51,486 nucleotides of DNA, taken from Promethearchaeota archaeon (lineage in GTDB: Archaea; Asgardarchaeota; Lokiarchaeia; Sigynarchaeales; SOKP01). Below are positions 50,968 to 51,486 of this stretch, in pieces. The notes below the pieces were generated by a model. The model made no database searches, was not told the origin of the DNA, and was given only the letters and a program-made list of their open reading frames with translations. Position numbers and translations under genes: made by a program. The DNA lies in assembly GCA_019894875.1 (NCBI GenBank), contig JAGXNR010000013.1:1-51486 (forward strand). The letters run 5' to 3'. Every line of letters starts with the position of its first letter. Within the stretch, counting starts at the first letter, position 1.

Positions 50968-51486
50968 ATGGATTTATTGCCGATTGTAATCACCGCTCCT
51001 TGTCAAAGTGTCAAATCAATTAAAGTAACGCGAATGATGAACTCCGCAAAAAGAAGAGTATCATTCCAAAAAAAAAATTGGGACCGGGTTAACTGTTGAA
51101 GAGTTTCATAAAAAAATTAGCAAGAAAGAAATTACCGGGCACGTTGGCTTAAAAGAATCAATACAAATGATAGTAGCTGCTCTTGGCATTGAATGTGATG
51201 AAATAATTGAATTACCCCCTAAAGAAATAGTTGCTGAAAAAGAAATACAAAAGAATTTAAAACAGGCTTCTGACTTATTGGAAGAGAATAATTATAAAAT
51301 GGCGCAACAAAGTCTAGTTAAAATTCAAAAAGAAGCCCAAGCTCATAATCTGATAGATCTCGTAAATGAAATCGAAGAGCAAATAATCAAGTGTAAAAAA
51401 TTAGAATTAGAATTAGGCAATCGAATTAAACAAACCATATTATTATTAGCAACGAAATTTACTCGTTTACAACTCCAGGATATAAG
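50968..51486 (+). pseudogene. Truncated and frameshifted dihydrodipicolinate-reductase-like gene, possibly fused to a helical domain (runs off the window)
   Basis: From ATG 50968, the frame gives MDLLPIVITAPCQSVKSIKV and TRMMNSAKRRVSFQKK, typical of the middle of DapB-like/2,4-diaminopentanoate dehydrogenase-like reductases. At a ten-A tract (51068-51077) the frame shifts. The next frame continues with IGTGLTVEEFHKK...GHVGLKESIQMIVAALG, the family's next segment, which runs to the window end. The Rossmann N-terminus (about 125 residues) is absent: the EamA gene ends only 98 bases upstream. After IVAEKEI the sequence becomes helical (NLKQASDLLEENNYKMAQQ...), unlike the reductase family. It therefore looks like a broken, chimeric remnant. 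Confidence 0.65.

Overview
The window is AT-rich (roughly 30% GC by eye), gene-dense, and most likely from an Asgard archaeon (Promethearchaeota), probably Lokiarchaeia-like. The evidence is its content: several small Ras-like GTPases (two Rab/Ras-type, one MglA-type), a tandem roadblock/LC7 protein, longin-like domains, a gelsolin-like domain, paired vWA proteins with PHD/RING-like zinc fingers, many zinc-ribbon proteins, and archaeal metabolism (HdrABC, reductive homocysteine synthesis). The assignment to class is inference. I saw no rRNA, tRNA, CRISPR array, transposase or integrase. Ribosome binding sites of the GGTGA type (anti-SD AUCACCUCC) occur before several non-ATG or ambiguous starts and were used to choose them.

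Layout. 1-7.9 kb: small zinc proteins, a roadblock-GTPase operon, a sugar-phosphate nucleotidyltransferase, a coiled-coil/TrmB-type sensor protein, a PHP phosphatase-DUF5714 pair, a flavin-binding PPOX protein and a methyltransferase. 8-14.6 kb: an LRR-TPR protein, a small acidic protein, a minus-strand run of GDPD, PAP2 and MBL hydrolases opposite a VTT-type membrane protein (possibly lipid turnover), and a PPM1-type methyltransferase. 14.6-18.2 kb: small helical proteins, a longin-wHTH protein, a 7TM protein and an MglA-like GTPase. 18.4-22 kb: hdrCB and the DUF39-CBS/NIL-ferredoxin pair for homocysteine. 22-25.5 kb: an EamA transporter, a 53-aa zinc ribbon, a 741-base gap with a candidate structured RNA, and an MBL-GTPase pair. 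25.7-29 kb: a single-chain restriction-modification enzyme of the type ISP family lacking the helicase. 29-36.6 kb: a YkgJ protein with a longin-like protein, hdrA fused to MvhD, DUF711, small regulators, and a class I aldolase very like bacterial FbaB. 36.9-44.3 kb: zinc ribbon-HEAT, gelsolin-like, an interrupted zinc ribbon-LOR gene, a 4-hydroxybutyryl-CoA dehydratase-family protein with altered active site, PssA, and a long TrmB-like coiled-coil protein. 44.4-51.5 kb: the vWA/zinc-finger paralogue pair, a two-TM protein, an alpha/alpha-toroid protein, GNAT-YoaP, an EamA transporter, and a broken, apparently chimeric reductase gene at the edge.

How it works together. HdrA-MvhD with HdrB and HdrC can form an electron-bifurcating heterodisulfide-reductase-like core. 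The DUF39/NIL pair makes homocysteine from aspartate semialdehyde. FbaB gives glycolysis/gluconeogenesis, and PssA, GDPD and PAP2 handle lipid head groups. The GTPase, roadblock, longin, gelsolin and zinc-finger proteins are the eukaryote-like signalling and cytoskeletal set. The items most worth a second look are the LOR gene interrupted by a 30-base segment with two in-frame stops, the vWA-PHD-like pair, the dehydratase paralogue without its usual catalytic residues, the candidate ncRNA at 23.8 kb, and the chimeric remnant at the right edge.
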